9,973 nt of DNA from Chlamydiota bacterium (GCA_021772165.1 JAJFMM010000048.1:1-9973); one strand, 5' to 3'. Shown: positions 1 through 6,923, counted from the stretch's first letter. Program-made: numbers and translations. Notes: a model not told the origin generated them from the letters alone.

Positions 1-32
1 CGTAAACTTTTTGAGATTTTTAAAAAAACTCC

Positions 33-38
33 AAGGAG
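33..38 (+). promoter_or_regulatory. Shine-Dalgarno of the first orphan gene
   Basis: AAGGAG lies six bases before the ATG at 45. This is a near-consensus ribosome binding site with good spacing, and it fixes the start of the 209-codon gene. The promoter must lie upstream, outside the window. Confidence 0.8.
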
Positions 39-44
39 TCATCG

Positions 45-674
45 ATGACGACAACAGCTATTTCGCAAGAAACACTAAAGAACACGCAAGCGATTCAGGA
101 AACATCCAATCGTTTTAACAAGATCAGTCTCCCACAAAATTTTGGCGATAGCCTAAAAGCTAGCGATTCAAAACTAGCTACAGCTTTGAAAGTAACTAAG
201 ATCGTACCAGCGATTCTTTGGACACTCAACAAACTGATGGGTGCAGTAGAGAAAGCTTTTAACGTAGCGATCGTTGCTCCAGCGAATGCAATACACCGCG
301 CAATCTTCGGTAGCCGTACAGTAGAAGCAATGCCAGTTAAAAAAGCTGAAGATGACGCAAGCGAAACAGCTCCAGTAGCAGCCGCCTCTGTTGTTGAAGA
401 GCTCGTCATCACAGCAGAGCACACTAGACAAGAAGTCGCAGGAAATAAAGATGGCGCAGCTGTTGCAGCTCCTTTATCTGGCAATTGGGCCGTAGCAGCG
501 GGCGCAGCAGCAGCTGTCGCAGTTGTATCGCTTGGAGTTTACTCAATGGGCACTCCAGAAATCGTAACAAATACATACAATAGCCTTAGCACTACTGTTA
601 GCTCTACTTATAACGCTATGTTTGCTCAAGCGCCAACAGCACCAGTTACCCCACCGGTTAACAAGACTGTCTAA
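45..674 (+). CDS. Hypothetical protein with C-terminal hydrophobic segment, possible secreted effector
   Basis: I do not recognise a family. The 209-residue product starts with about 40 residues rich in Thr, Ser, Gln and Asn, with no classical signal peptide. Residues 44-90 form a hydrophobic or amphipathic stretch (around PAILWTLNKLMGAVEKAFNV). Residues 95-140 are an Ala/Glu-rich, acidic, probably disordered section. A strong hydrophobic segment lies at about 147-168, followed by a polar Thr/Ser/Pro-rich tail in which the short motif TYN-S/A occurs twice (177-180 and 188-191). A flexible N-terminus of this kind is compatible with type III secretion; that is inference only. The 644-residue protein at 6924-8858 has the same overall order of parts. 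A strong Shine-Dalgarno and a downstream terminator mark it as a complete transcription-unit end. It could instead be an ordinary inner-membrane protein with one anchor. Confidence 0.8.
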   Translation: MTTTAISQETLKNTQAIQETSNRFNKISLPQNFGDSLKASDSKLATALKVTKIVPAILWTLNKLMGAVEKAFNVAIVAPANAIHRAIFGSRTVEAMPVKKAEDDASETAPVAAASVVEELVITAEHTRQEVAGNKDGAAVAAPLSGNWAVAAGAAAAVAVVSLGVYSMGTPEIVTNTYNSLSTTVSSTYNAMFAQAPTAPVTPPVNKTV

Positions 675-704
675 AGCTCCTCTGCTTTAAAAGACTGTTC
701 TCAT

Positions 705-734
705 AACCCCTTTGGCAATCCAAAGGGGTTTTTT
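705..734 (+). terminator. Rho-independent terminator after the 209-codon gene
   Basis: A perfect 10-bp stem, AACCCCTTTG paired with CAAAGGGGTT, encloses the six-base loop GCAATC and runs into TTTTTT (729-734). It ends the transcript of the upstream orphan gene 18 bases before the tsaD start. Confidence 0.92.
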
Positions 735-751
735 GCTATCATGGATGAATC

Positions 752-1747
752 ATGCTGATCTTAGGAATTGAAAGTACTTGCGACGAGACTGCTGCCGCAG
801 TTGTGCGAAACGGCTCTGAAATTTTAGGGCAAGAGACAGCTTCCTCTGCGGAAATTCATCAACGCTATGGCGGTGTTTTTCCTGAGATGGCCTGCCGTCG
901 CCACATCGATGCCATCCTACCCGTTATCTCCAGCGCTCTAGAAAAAGCCAACGTCACACACCAGGACATAAGTGCCATTGCCGTTGCCAGAGGACCTGGA
1001 CTCATCGGCGCACTCCTGATTGGCCTACAAGCGGCCAAAGGACTTTCGATCGCCTGGAACAAACCTCTGATTGGCGTCAACCACGTCGAAGCCCACCTCC
1101 ATGCAGCCATGATGCAAGAGACGCCACCCTTGCCGGCACTCGGCTTTGTTCTCTCCGGCGGACACACCCTGATGCTAGAGATCTCAGAGATTGGCAACTA
1201 TCGACTACTCGGCACAACCGTTGACGATGCCATTGGAGAAGCCTTTGACAAATCAGCGACCTTGCTAGGACTCTCCTATCCGGGAGGCCCCATGCTTGAG
1301 CAACTAGCTCTGCAGGGAGATCCCACCAAAATTTCTTTCAGCCCCTCTAGAGTCAAAAAGAACCCGCTCGCTTTTTCCTTTAGCGGACTGAAAACAGCCG
1401 TACTTTACGCAGTGAAAAAGAGCACACCGGAAGACTACCCCGACATCGCAGCCTCCTTTCAAGAAACTGCCTTCATCGATCTGATCCGAAAAGCGCGCCT
1501 CGCGCTGCAGAGCACTCCTTGCAAAGCGCTTGTATTTGGAGGCGGCGTCTGCAACAACGAGCGTCTACGCGCACTCTTTCAAAAGCACTTCCCCGAGCTT
1601 CCGCACTATTGGCCCTCTGCCGGACTCTCTTCTGACAATGCGGCGATGATCGCAGGCCTCGGTTACCACAAATTCCTCGCTACGGATGGCCAAGGCGATC
1701 CGCTAGACCTAGAAGCCCTACCCCGCACTCCCTTTTGGAATTCCTAG
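752..1747 (+). CDS. tsaD: tRNA N6-threonylcarbamoyltransferase TsaD
   Basis: TsaD (Gcp/Kae1/YgjD family) transfers the threonylcarbamoyl group from threonylcarbamoyl-AMP to A37 of ANN-decoding tRNAs. In bacteria it works in the cytoplasm with TsaB and TsaE. The 331-residue product is close to the family's usual length and collinear with it. The N-terminal ASKHA phosphate-binding motif LGIESTCDET is at residues 4-13. The metal-binding HVEAH motif is at 111-115 (His111, His115). SGGHT is at 135-139, FGGGVCNN at 262-269 and SDNAAMIAG at 294-302, with metal ligand Asp295. No strong Shine-Dalgarno precedes the ATG; only GGATG at 743-747 is present. The start is supported because the conserved motif begins at residue 4 and nearby upstream ATGs are in other frames. 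The gene is convergent with the recombinase gene and shares its stop region (CTAG). No tsaB or tsaE lies beside it. Confidence 0.97.
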   Translation: MLILGIESTCDETAAAVVRNGSEILGQETASSAEIHQRYGGVFPEMACRRHIDAILPVISSALEKANVTHQDISAIAVARGPGLIGALLIGLQAAKGLSIAWNKPLIGVNHVEAHLHAAMMQETPPLPALGFVLSGGHTLMLEISEIGNYRLLGTTVDDAIGEAFDKSATLLGLSYPGGPMLEQLALQGDPTKISFSPSRVKKNPLAFSFSGLKTAVLYAVKKSTPEDYPDIAASFQETAFIDLIRKARLALQSTPCKALVFGGGVCNNERLRALFQKHFPELPHYWPSAGLSSDNAAMIAGLGYHKFLATDGQGDPLDLEALPRTPFWNS

Positions 1748-2622
1748 GGCCGAGGGTGAAAATTCTTAAAGGCACTTTTCAACCGACTCCCCGCGATATG
1801 GGTGTAGCGATCTGTCGTGGAAATATCTTCATGACCGAGCAGCTCTTGAATGAGACGCAAGTCCGCCCCATTTTCTAAAAGATGTGTAGCAAATGAGTGA
1901 CGAAGCGTGTGAGGAGATACCGTCTTGCGGATACCGGCCTCTTTCGCATAGACCTTAATGCGCACCCAGATCCAGATCCTACTAATCGGCTTTCCTCTGC
2001 GGGAGATAAAAAGTGGCTCTCCGCTCTCCGCCTTTCCTCTAAAATGCATCAGATAGTGATCGACCGCTTCGAGTGCGACCTTTCCAACAGGGATGAGACG
2101 CTCTTTTCGCCCCTTGCCCCTCACCTTGACAAACGCATCGGAGAGATCGGAGATCTTCAAAGAGCAGAGCTCCGAGACGCGCATCCCTGTGGCATAGAGC
2201 AGCTCCAAGATCGCTTTGTCCCTGGCACCTGCTGCATCGGCGTTTTTGGGCTGTAGAAGCAGTTTTTCGACCTCTTGAGCGCTCAACACCTCAGGAATGA
2301 GCTGCCAGATTTTTGGCGTCTCGAACGTGCAGGTGATGTCGATGGAGATTAGATTCTCTTTTTTCAGAAAGCGGAAGAGCACCTTGATAGCGATGAGCAT
2401 CCTAGTCATGCTCGAGCTCGCATAGCGCTTCTCTTGGAGACGTTGTAGAAAGGCATAGATCGATTCTGTATCCGCATCCTGAAAAGAGAGCACGGCGCTC
2501 TCCTTCAGAAAGGATGCGAATAAATTCACATCTCGCTTATAGGCTTCGAGAGTATTGGGAGAGAGCCCCTTTTCTGAGCGTAGGTAATCGAGAAAATCTA
2601 AAAGCGCAGTCTGAATATCCAT
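1744..2622 (-). CDS. xerD: Tyrosine recombinase, XerD-like
   Basis: This is a site-specific tyrosine recombinase of the XerC/XerD family, which resolves chromosome dimers at dif together with its partner Xer and FtsK. The 292 residues are close to the E. coli XerD length of 298. The N-terminal core-binding (SAM-like) domain covers about residues 3-90 and the catalytic domain about 110-285. All catalytic residues are present: Arg148 (ATGMRVSEL), Lys170 in the beta-hairpin GKGRKERLIP, His238 and Arg241 (PHTLRHSFATHLL), His264 (LLGHEDISTT) and nucleophile Tyr273. The spacing of the last four matches XerD as I recall it. The RIKVYAKEAGI segment and the HPRP ending favour XerD, but XerC is not excluded. 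No Shine-Dalgarno is visible before the ATG, while a perfect TATAAT lies only eight bases upstream of it, so a very short leader is likely. No mobile-element gene adjoins it, so a housekeeping role is more likely than an integrase role. Confidence 0.9.
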   Translation of the reverse strand: MDIQTALLDFLDYLRSEKGLSPNTLEAYKRDVNLFASFLKESAVLSFQDADTESIYAFLQRLQEKRYASSSMTRMLIAIKVLFRFLKKENLISIDITCTFETPKIWQLIPEVLSAQEVEKLLLQPKNADAAGARDKAILELLYATGMRVSELCSLKISDLSDAFVKVRGKGRKERLIPVGKVALEAVDHYLMHFRGKAESGEPLFISRRGKPISRIWIWVRIKVYAKEAGIRKTVSPHTLRHSFATHLLENGADLRLIQELLGHEDISTTDRYTHIAGSRLKSAFKNFHPRP

Positions 2623-2630
2623 CAGACTCG

Positions 2631-2659
2631 ATTATAAACCACATACCCAAAAATCTGAA
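2631..2659 (-). promoter_or_regulatory. Putative promoter of the xerD-like gene
   Basis: Read on the minus strand, TTCAGA (2654-2659, four of six matches to the -35 consensus) is followed after 17 bases by a perfect TATAAT (2631-2636). Transcription would begin about two to four bases before the ATG at 2622, giving an essentially leaderless mRNA, in line with the missing Shine-Dalgarno. The -35 hexamer lies inside the outer arm of the inverted repeat at 2642-2802. Confidence 0.55.
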
Positions 2660-2802
2660 GAATCGAGTTTTGACTGCGTCAGCTTTTCCTCAAAATTTTG
2701 TCTTCACTCATGCCTTGCCTACCGGCAATGGTCATTCGCTCCAGACACAAATTTTGAGGAGCTTCCTAGTCAAATTCCCGATTTTCAGGTTTTTTAGGTA
2801 TG
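2642..2802. repeat. 161-bp imperfect inverted repeat (long hairpin or MITE-like element)
   Basis: The left arm (2642-2719) and the reverse complement of the right arm (2724-2802) align along their whole length with scattered mismatches and small gaps. Matching blocks include the outer CATACC(C/T)AAAAA, CTGAA followed by ATCG, TTTGACT, CCTCAAAATTT, and TTGCC at the centre. The loop is TACC (2720-2723). The element fills the space between the 717-codon gene and the xerD-like gene. Its right edge contains the last two codons and the stop codon of the former, and its left edge contains the -35 region of the latter. The transcript in either direction would fold into one long, imperfect hairpin, so it may also act as a terminator or RNase III target. 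No second copy occurs in the window. Confidence 0.85.
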
Positions 2803-4947
2803 ATAAACCGGCTGCTGGCAATTCCAGACTCCATCTACCTGCTCCAGGCGATAGAGCGCACTATAAGAACAGAGCGTATCAGTATCCTCTGAATCTTCGT
2901 TATTGATCATATCGATCTTCCTGCGAATCTCCACTTCAAAAGAGCCATCTTGGTTCTTTCTAAAGGTCACCAGCTCTCCATTTTTGAAGTTCGGAGTATA
3001 GCGCTCCATATCAAAATCCAAAGACATTACAAATTGAATCGCATAGTTTCTCGAAGTCTGGGTCTGAAAAGCGGCCAAATAGCTGAAAAGTTCTTCATCG
3101 TCTCCTGCCATCTTTTTCAAATCCAAAAGAATCGCTTCACCCTCACTGTTTCCGGTTTGGGCTGACTCATAACTATGAAGCTCTTCCCCATTGTCGATGA
3201 TGATTTTTGGATGACGCTGATAATCCAATGCAAGCTGCCTGAAGAGCTGCATCTTTGTGCCACCTAGCTCGATCTCCTCGACATCCTGGATTTCATCATC
3301 CAGCATCTCTTGGATCGGCTTTTCATAGACAAACTGATTGGCTTTCTGCACGGCCAACACATTACGATAGATCGCCTGCAAATCAGAGAGCTGCTCGGTT
3401 TTCGGCGTTAAAGCACCGCCATCTTTGTACTTTTCTAGGAATTCAGAAAAAGGTGCGGCGATCTGTTCGCTCAGTTTCAATAGCTCAGGCATCTCTGTTT
3501 TCAGATACTCATTCAGCTCCTTTTGCGTTTCAAATTGAACTGCAGGATTCGCTAGGAGCTGATCGATGCTTGGCAGTAAGCTGGTGTCGAGCCCATCGAG
3601 GAGCTTCAGATGCAGAGACCAGCAGCCTTCTGCGATATAATCTGTGATACCGGACTTGTCGACAAAGAGCCACAAGGCTCCGAGCAGAGCAAAAAGAATC
3701 AACGGAGCGCCCCCGCTCATCGTCATGCCCACAAAAGTCGCAGCCACCCCGATCAGAGAAGCTAGAATCAAAATAGTCGTTTTGATGATCTCTTTGTAGT
3801 TCGCATGCAAAACGGTTTGGAGAAGGTCTTTTGCGTCCTCTACCGTCTTGACATCCGCGCTACCCTCATCAAAAGCCTTTTTGATCACACCGACTTTAGG
3901 CAAGATAGCCTGGAGCGTTTCCTTATCCGTTCTTCTCTCAAAACGAGCCCACTTGCAGTCTAGCCTACGCACTCTCTCAGCGTTTTGCTGCTCAGGATCT
4001 TTAATAAGTTGTAGTTCTTTTTCATCTGTTTCGTTGAGATACAGCTGGTCGTGTAAGAAGTCGATACCACCTTTAGCGCCACCTAGCTCCACACTCTCAT
4101 TCAAATCAGAGCGAAAAGTAGTGGCGTTATGCATCTGATAAGAGGAATAACCCAAAAAGAAAACGTTCATCGCGATAGAGAACGGATTGACGACATACAT
4201 TCCGGCAGCACCCGCCGCACCTGCAGCGCCTTGCAAACTAGCCGCCTTGTTGACCACCATACCCGCAGAAAGAGCTGCGAGAGAGACACCCGTCGCACCG
4301 AAGAGACCAGCCATCGCCATGCCCTCCGTGTCACCGATCTTGCTACTTCCATGCGCATCTATTGCAGCATTGACCAGCATGATTGTTCCACTCAGAGTAC
4401 TCAGCGCACCTCCGGTAATACCCATCGCCATGATAGAAATAGCTGCGGGAGTTACAACAGAGCTGCTGTTTCGGCAGATCGACAGAAGATCGGAGACAAC
4501 AGCAGTCAGCTCAGCAATCTTTGCTAGATTGCTTCCGTTTTGCAGGTCATCACGCATCTTTTCTAATTTTTCCTTAACCACCCGATCGACCATCTCTTGA
4601 TCCGATTCGATAGGAGAAGCATCATCACAAGCAATCAGGGATTGAAAAATGTCGTGAGCCTCATTTCCTTCAAGGTCGACTTTCTCATCACCGAGAAGCA
4701 GGAAAATGCGCTCACCATCTTTCTTCAAACCGATCTGGAGATCTCCATGACTGTTTTGAAAATATCTACGAATAGAGTCAAAACCCAGCAATCCCTCTAA
4801 GAGTCGAGCAACTTTTTCTTTTAATTCAGGAGAGGTCTTCGCATAAGGAACAATCCTCTTGCTGCCATTCTCAAGAATAAAGTTGTCGATACGCCCGATG
4901 AAAACGGGTTCTTTAATCAATGTTTCTGGGATGGATATTTCAGCCAT
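2794..4947 (-). CDS. Large hypothetical membrane protein, possible inclusion-membrane or secreted protein
   Basis: I do not recognise a family. The 717-residue protein begins with about 150 soluble residues rich in charged helices and no signal peptide. Residues 160-270 are a long Gly/Ala/Met-rich hydrophobic region with weak segments near 167-195, 208-232 and 249-268. It includes a regular Gly-Ala-Ala repeat at 240-249 that would place glycines at every third position. A classical hydrophobic hairpin follows: about 389-408, a short SGGAP turn, then about 414-430. The C-terminal 280 residues are soluble and acidic. A bilobed hairpin with a short turn resembles chlamydial Inc proteins, and the Gly/Ala-rich region resembles hydrophobic type III translocators; both comparisons are inference. 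Weak Shine-Dalgarno AAGAGA and an extended -10 precede the ATG. The last two codons and the stop lie in the edge of the inverted repeat, so the original C-terminus may have been altered by that element. Confidence 0.85.
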   Translation of the reverse strand: MAEISIPETLIKEPVFIGRIDNFILENGSKRIVPYAKTSPELKEKVARLLEGLLGFDSIRRYFQNSHGDLQIGLKKDGERIFLLLGDEKVDLEGNEAHDIFQSLIACDDASPIESDQEMVDRVVKEKLEKMRDDLQNGSNLAKIAELTAVVSDLLSICRNSSSVVTPAAISIMAMGITGGALSTLSGTIMLVNAAIDAHGSSKIGDTEGMAMAGLFGATGVSLAALSAGMVVNKAASLQGAAGAAGAAGMYVVNPFSIAMNVFFLGYSSYQMHNATTFRSDLNESVELGGAKGGIDFLHDQLYLNETDEKELQLIKDPEQQNAERVRRLDCKWARFERRTDKETLQAILPKVGVIKKAFDEGSADVKTVEDAKDLLQTVLHANYKEIIKTTILILASLIGVAATFVGMTMSGGAPLILFALLGALWLFVDKSGITDYIAEGCWSLHLKLLDGLDTSLLPSIDQLLANPAVQFETQKELNEYLKTEMPELLKLSEQIAAPFSEFLEKYKDGGALTPKTEQLSDLQAIYRNVLAVQKANQFVYEKPIQEMLDDEIQDVEEIELGGTKMQLFRQLALDYQRHPKIIIDNGEELHSYESAQTGNSEGEAILLDLKKMAGDDEELFSYLAAFQTQTSRNYAIQFVMSLDFDMERYTPNFKNGELVTFRKNQDGSFEVEIRRKIDMINNEDSEDTDTLCSYSALYRLEQVDGVWNCQQPVYHT

Positions 4948-4975
4948 AGTAATATTCTCTTGTTAATGAACAATT

Positions 4976-4984
4976 ATTATACCA
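4976..4984 (-). promoter_or_regulatory. Extended -10 promoter of the 717-codon gene
   Basis: On the minus strand the sequence reads TGGTATAAT, a perfect extended -10 (TGn plus TATAAT). It lies 28 bases upstream of the ATG at 4947. No recognisable -35 hexamer sits 16-18 bases upstream, which extended -10 promoters can tolerate. Predicted transcription start is near 4969. Confidence 0.65.
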
Positions 4985-5023
4985 CAAAATGGAATTAACT
5001 AATATTAAGACATCGTAGAAAGT

Positions 5024-5059
5024 TAAAAGAAAATCACTTGGCTCCAGAAGAGAGCCAAG
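5024..5059 (-). terminator. Rho-independent terminator of the 343-codon gene
   Basis: On the minus strand, just after the stop codon at 5067, CTTGGCTC and GAGCCAAG form a perfect 8-bp stem (5037-5044 with 5052-5059) with a 7-base loop. The T-rich stretch TGATTTTCTTTT follows. Confidence 0.82.
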
Positions 5060-5066
5060 ACCTTTC

Positions 5067-6098
5067 TTAGTGGGATACAGAAGGCAACCAAATAGCTGCT
5101 ATCTTATCAATAAAGGTTATCTGAAGGAGATGTTTTGCAAGTTCTACACGAGCATCAGCTCCCGCTTCGCTTCCGATCTGCTTATCTAAGTATTCTTTAA
5201 AAAACTCAGGCGCGACTGCATAGAATTGCTCATACAATCTATCCAACTCTGGGGTTTCCTCACCAGCTCTTCTTTTCTTCTCAAACGCCTCTTGAATCGG
5301 GAGATCTCTTGGAGATCTTTTACCCGCTTGAAGCTTTTCTAATGAGAGCTTTTTCCAGCAGGAGTCTGTCTCTTTCTCGGTGAACGCCTGTATAGCGCCC
5401 CTCAATAGTTTCTCTCTTTTTTCATTTGTCTCAGGATTCCCTAGAGAGAGTATTGGAGATCTAGAAATCTGGCTGACCGGCTTCGCTGGAGCAGCAGGAA
5501 CGACAACAGGAGTGCGCTCGGCAGAACTAGGCTTAGTACCCACATCTACTCTGGCATGTTGCGGAACTGGGGTAGGCTCAGATACTCCATTTGCTGGAGA
5601 ACTCTTTGGCTTCGTCGCAAGCACGTAGCTATTTGTGAAAATTCGTCCCAAGTTAATCAACTCTTCATTGACACTGCTCGAGTCGCGATCTGCATAAAGC
5701 TTCTGGACGATTTCAGGACTTAGAGCTAAATCACTGGTCTGGATTGAATCTTTGATAGACTCCAAATCATTTAATGATTCTAAAACGGAAGAGCCGGCTT
5801 TAGTTACAAGAGCCGCTGTTTTCGAATTTCCCTCTCCCAGCTCAACAGAAAAACCTATCTGCTCCAGATTCTTTACCGGTCGATTATCTCTCTGTAGTTG
5901 AGATTGGAAAGATTCCAAACAGCCTCTGACTATGGTTTGAATTTCTGCTGCAGTAGCATCACCTAGGGGAGGCGTAGCAGTCACTGACTTTCCATCTACA
6001 CTCAAGCCGATGGAAATATCAAAATCCTCGCCATCCTCGCCTTTCACAGCTCTCAGAATAGTGAGACGGTTATCTTCTATATGCCAATTAATTGTCAT
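5067..6098 (-). CDS. Hypothetical soluble protein with Pro-rich linker
   Basis: I recognise no family for this 343-residue protein. Residues 1-160 look like a compact alpha/beta domain: a beta-rich start at 1-45 containing two acidic turns, then helices. Residues 162-215 are a linker rich in Pro, Ser, Thr and Val (such as EPTPVPQ and VVVPAAPAKPV). Residues 222-338 are a charged, mostly helical domain. There is no signal peptide and no membrane segment. The two-domain layout around a disordered linker is common in secreted effectors and also in adaptor proteins, so no function is proposed. The gene stands alone, with its own extended -10 promoter and terminator. It is read divergently from the adenylate kinase-like gene and lies next to the 717-codon orphan on the same strand. 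Only a weak CGGAT-type ribosome site is visible before the ATG. Confidence 0.82.
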   Translation of the reverse strand: MTINWHIEDNRLTILRAVKGEDGEDFDISIGLSVDGKSVTATPPLGDATAAEIQTIVRGCLESFQSQLQRDNRPVKNLEQIGFSVELGEGNSKTAALVTKAGSSVLESLNDLESIKDSIQTSDLALSPEIVQKLYADRDSSSVNEELINLGRIFTNSYVLATKPKSSPANGVSEPTPVPQHARVDVGTKPSSAERTPVVVPAAPAKPVSQISRSPILSLGNPETNEKREKLLRGAIQAFTEKETDSCWKKLSLEKLQAGKRSPRDLPIQEAFEKKRRAGEETPELDRLYEQFYAVAPEFFKEYLDKQIGSEAGADARVELAKHLLQITFIDKIAAIWLPSVSH

Positions 6099-6122
6099 GA
6101 TTTTATCCGTTTTAGTTCATAT

Positions 6123-6131
6123 ATTATAACA
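6123..6131 (-). promoter_or_regulatory. Extended -10 promoter of the 343-codon gene
   Basis: On the minus strand the sequence reads TGTTATAAT, a perfect extended -10. It lies 24 bases upstream of the ATG at 6098, with no clear -35 hexamer. Predicted start of transcription is near 6116. It stands back to back with the putative plus-strand promoter at 6151-6156. Confidence 0.65.
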
Positions 6132-6150
6132 TTATTTCTAAATTAAGCGC

Positions 6151-6156
6151 TATAAT
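6151..6156 (+). promoter_or_regulatory. Putative -10 box for the adenylate kinase-like gene
   Basis: A perfect TATAAT hexamer lies on the plus strand in the divergent intergenic region. It would give a leader of about 70 bases before the ATG at 6233. It lacks a TGn extension and a good -35, so support is weaker than for the neighbouring minus-strand promoter. Confidence 0.35.
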
Positions 6157-6232
6157 AAAAATAATTTAAACAAGCTCATTAATTACTCCTTTTTAGAAAC
6201 TTATGACTTGCCGGTATTTTGAATAATGGGAT

Positions 6233-6868
6233 ATGGTGACGAGCATGCAGACAGAAGACGTAATTCCAAAACATAGCGTCCCCTTTCGCTCGGTTCTGAT
6301 TTTCGGACCTCCGGGCTCAGGGAAGGGCACCCTAGGGAAATTCCTGAGTAGTGCGGGTAACCACTTCCACCTCTCCTCTGGAGATATCTTCCGGGGCCTA
6401 GCCCCCGAGTCTCCCGCAGGGCAGCTCTATCACAACTACGCCGGCAAAGGCCTCCTCCTCCCCGATGAGGTGACCATCCAGATCTGGGAGAACTATGTCC
6501 ATGGACTCATCTCCACCAACCGCTATTTTCCTCAGCAGCAGCTTCTGCTTCTAGACGGGATACCTCGCACTCTGCGTCAAGTTGAGCTGTTAAAAAACCA
6601 TATCCAGGTTGAAAAGATTATTATTCTACAGGTTTCTAATCCTGAAGATTTGATCAAAAGAATCCAGCGTCGCGCTCTGATTGAGAAGAGAACTGATGAC
6701 ATGGACACAAAGGTCCTGCATACCCGTATGGAAGTCTATGAGAAAGACACAAGCAAGGTTCTAAAACACTATCCGGACGCCATCCATACGCGCTTCGATG
6801 CCTCACAAAAGCCGCTTAAAGTACTTCGTGATGTCCTTGTAGAATTGTCCGATCTCTTATCACAATAA
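6233..6868 (+). CDS. adk: Adenylate kinase-like nucleoside monophosphate kinase, short-LID form
   Basis: Adenylate kinases interconvert ATP and AMP with two ADP in the cytoplasm. The P-loop GPPGSGKGT is at residues 25-33. The NMP-binding motif SSGDIFR is at 48-54 and DGIPRT at 108-113, followed by Gln116, both matching AMP-contact positions. The R-x-DD motif is at 153-156, with Arg165 and Tyr169 after it. The LID is only a few residues (RRALIEK), so this is a short form without the Cys4 zinc insert seen in many longer bacterial enzymes. Differences from the usual pattern are GIPRT instead of GFPRT, one extra residue between R-x-DD and the following Arg, and about 20 residues before the P-loop. 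It may be the only Adk of the organism or a divergent paralogue; specificity for AMP is not certain. The start could be Met5 (6245). The 3' end reads into a terminator shared with the convergent gene. Confidence 0.88.
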   Translation: MVTSMQTEDVIPKHSVPFRSVLIFGPPGSGKGTLGKFLSSAGNHFHLSSGDIFRGLAPESPAGQLYHNYAGKGLLLPDEVTIQIWENYVHGLISTNRYFPQQQLLLLDGIPRTLRQVELLKNHIQVEKIIILQVSNPEDLIKRIQRRALIEKRTDDMDTKVLHTRMEVYEKDTSKVLKHYPDAIHTRFDASQKPLKVLRDVLVELSDLLSQ

Positions 6869-6896
6869 AAAAGGCCCTCCCGAAGGAGAGCCTTTG
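6865..6896 (-). terminator. Shared terminator between convergent genes, UUCG loop on the minus strand
   Basis: Stem AAAGGC, one mismatch, then CTCC pairs with GGAG, the mismatch and GCCTTT (6870-6880 with 6885-6895), with a four-base loop. Read on the minus strand the loop is C(TTCG)G, a very stable tetraloop, and the stem runs into TTTTTT. It terminates the 644-codon gene well. On the plus strand only TTT follows the stem, so it is weaker there, although it sits directly after the adk stop codon, whose AAs form part of the opposite strand's T-run. Confidence 0.88.
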
Positions 6897-6923
6897 CATC
6901 AACAACTTCAATGTCTTGAATAC

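Noticed and set aside
95..484. Minus-strand open frame of 129 codons opposite the first orphan gene
   Set aside because: It has no ribosome binding site and its translation is an Ala/Ser/Thr-rich mirror of the plus-strand gene, which has a strong AAGGAG and a terminator.
1744..2802. Recombinase plus inverted repeat as an integrative element or attachment site
   Set aside because: There is no tRNA target, no direct-repeat boundaries and no cargo genes; the recombinase looks like the housekeeping Xer and the repeat does not resemble a dif-type site.
2514..2906. Plus-strand open frame of 130 codons crossing the inverted repeat
   Set aside because: It runs antisense through the start of the xerD-like gene and the end of the 717-codon gene, and the inverted repeat explains the absence of stops better than coding does.
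4187..4240. Direct tandem DNA repeat behind the Gly-Ala-Ala run of the 717-residue protein
   Set aside because: The codons for the repeated residues differ, so the periodicity is in the protein and not a recent DNA repeat expansion.
4129..4600. Long plus-strand open frames (132 and 137 codons) opposite the 717-codon gene
   Set aside because: Their low-complexity, Ala/Pro/Thr- or Arg/His-rich translations are typical of antisense shadows, they lack ribosome sites, and the minus-strand gene has a coherent domain layout.
2794..4947. Calling the 717-residue protein a type III translocator (SctE/CopB)
   Set aside because: The Gly/Ala-rich hydrophobic stretch is suggestive, but no type III genes or chaperone lie nearby and the second hydrophobic hairpin and acidic C-terminal region do not match the family clearly.
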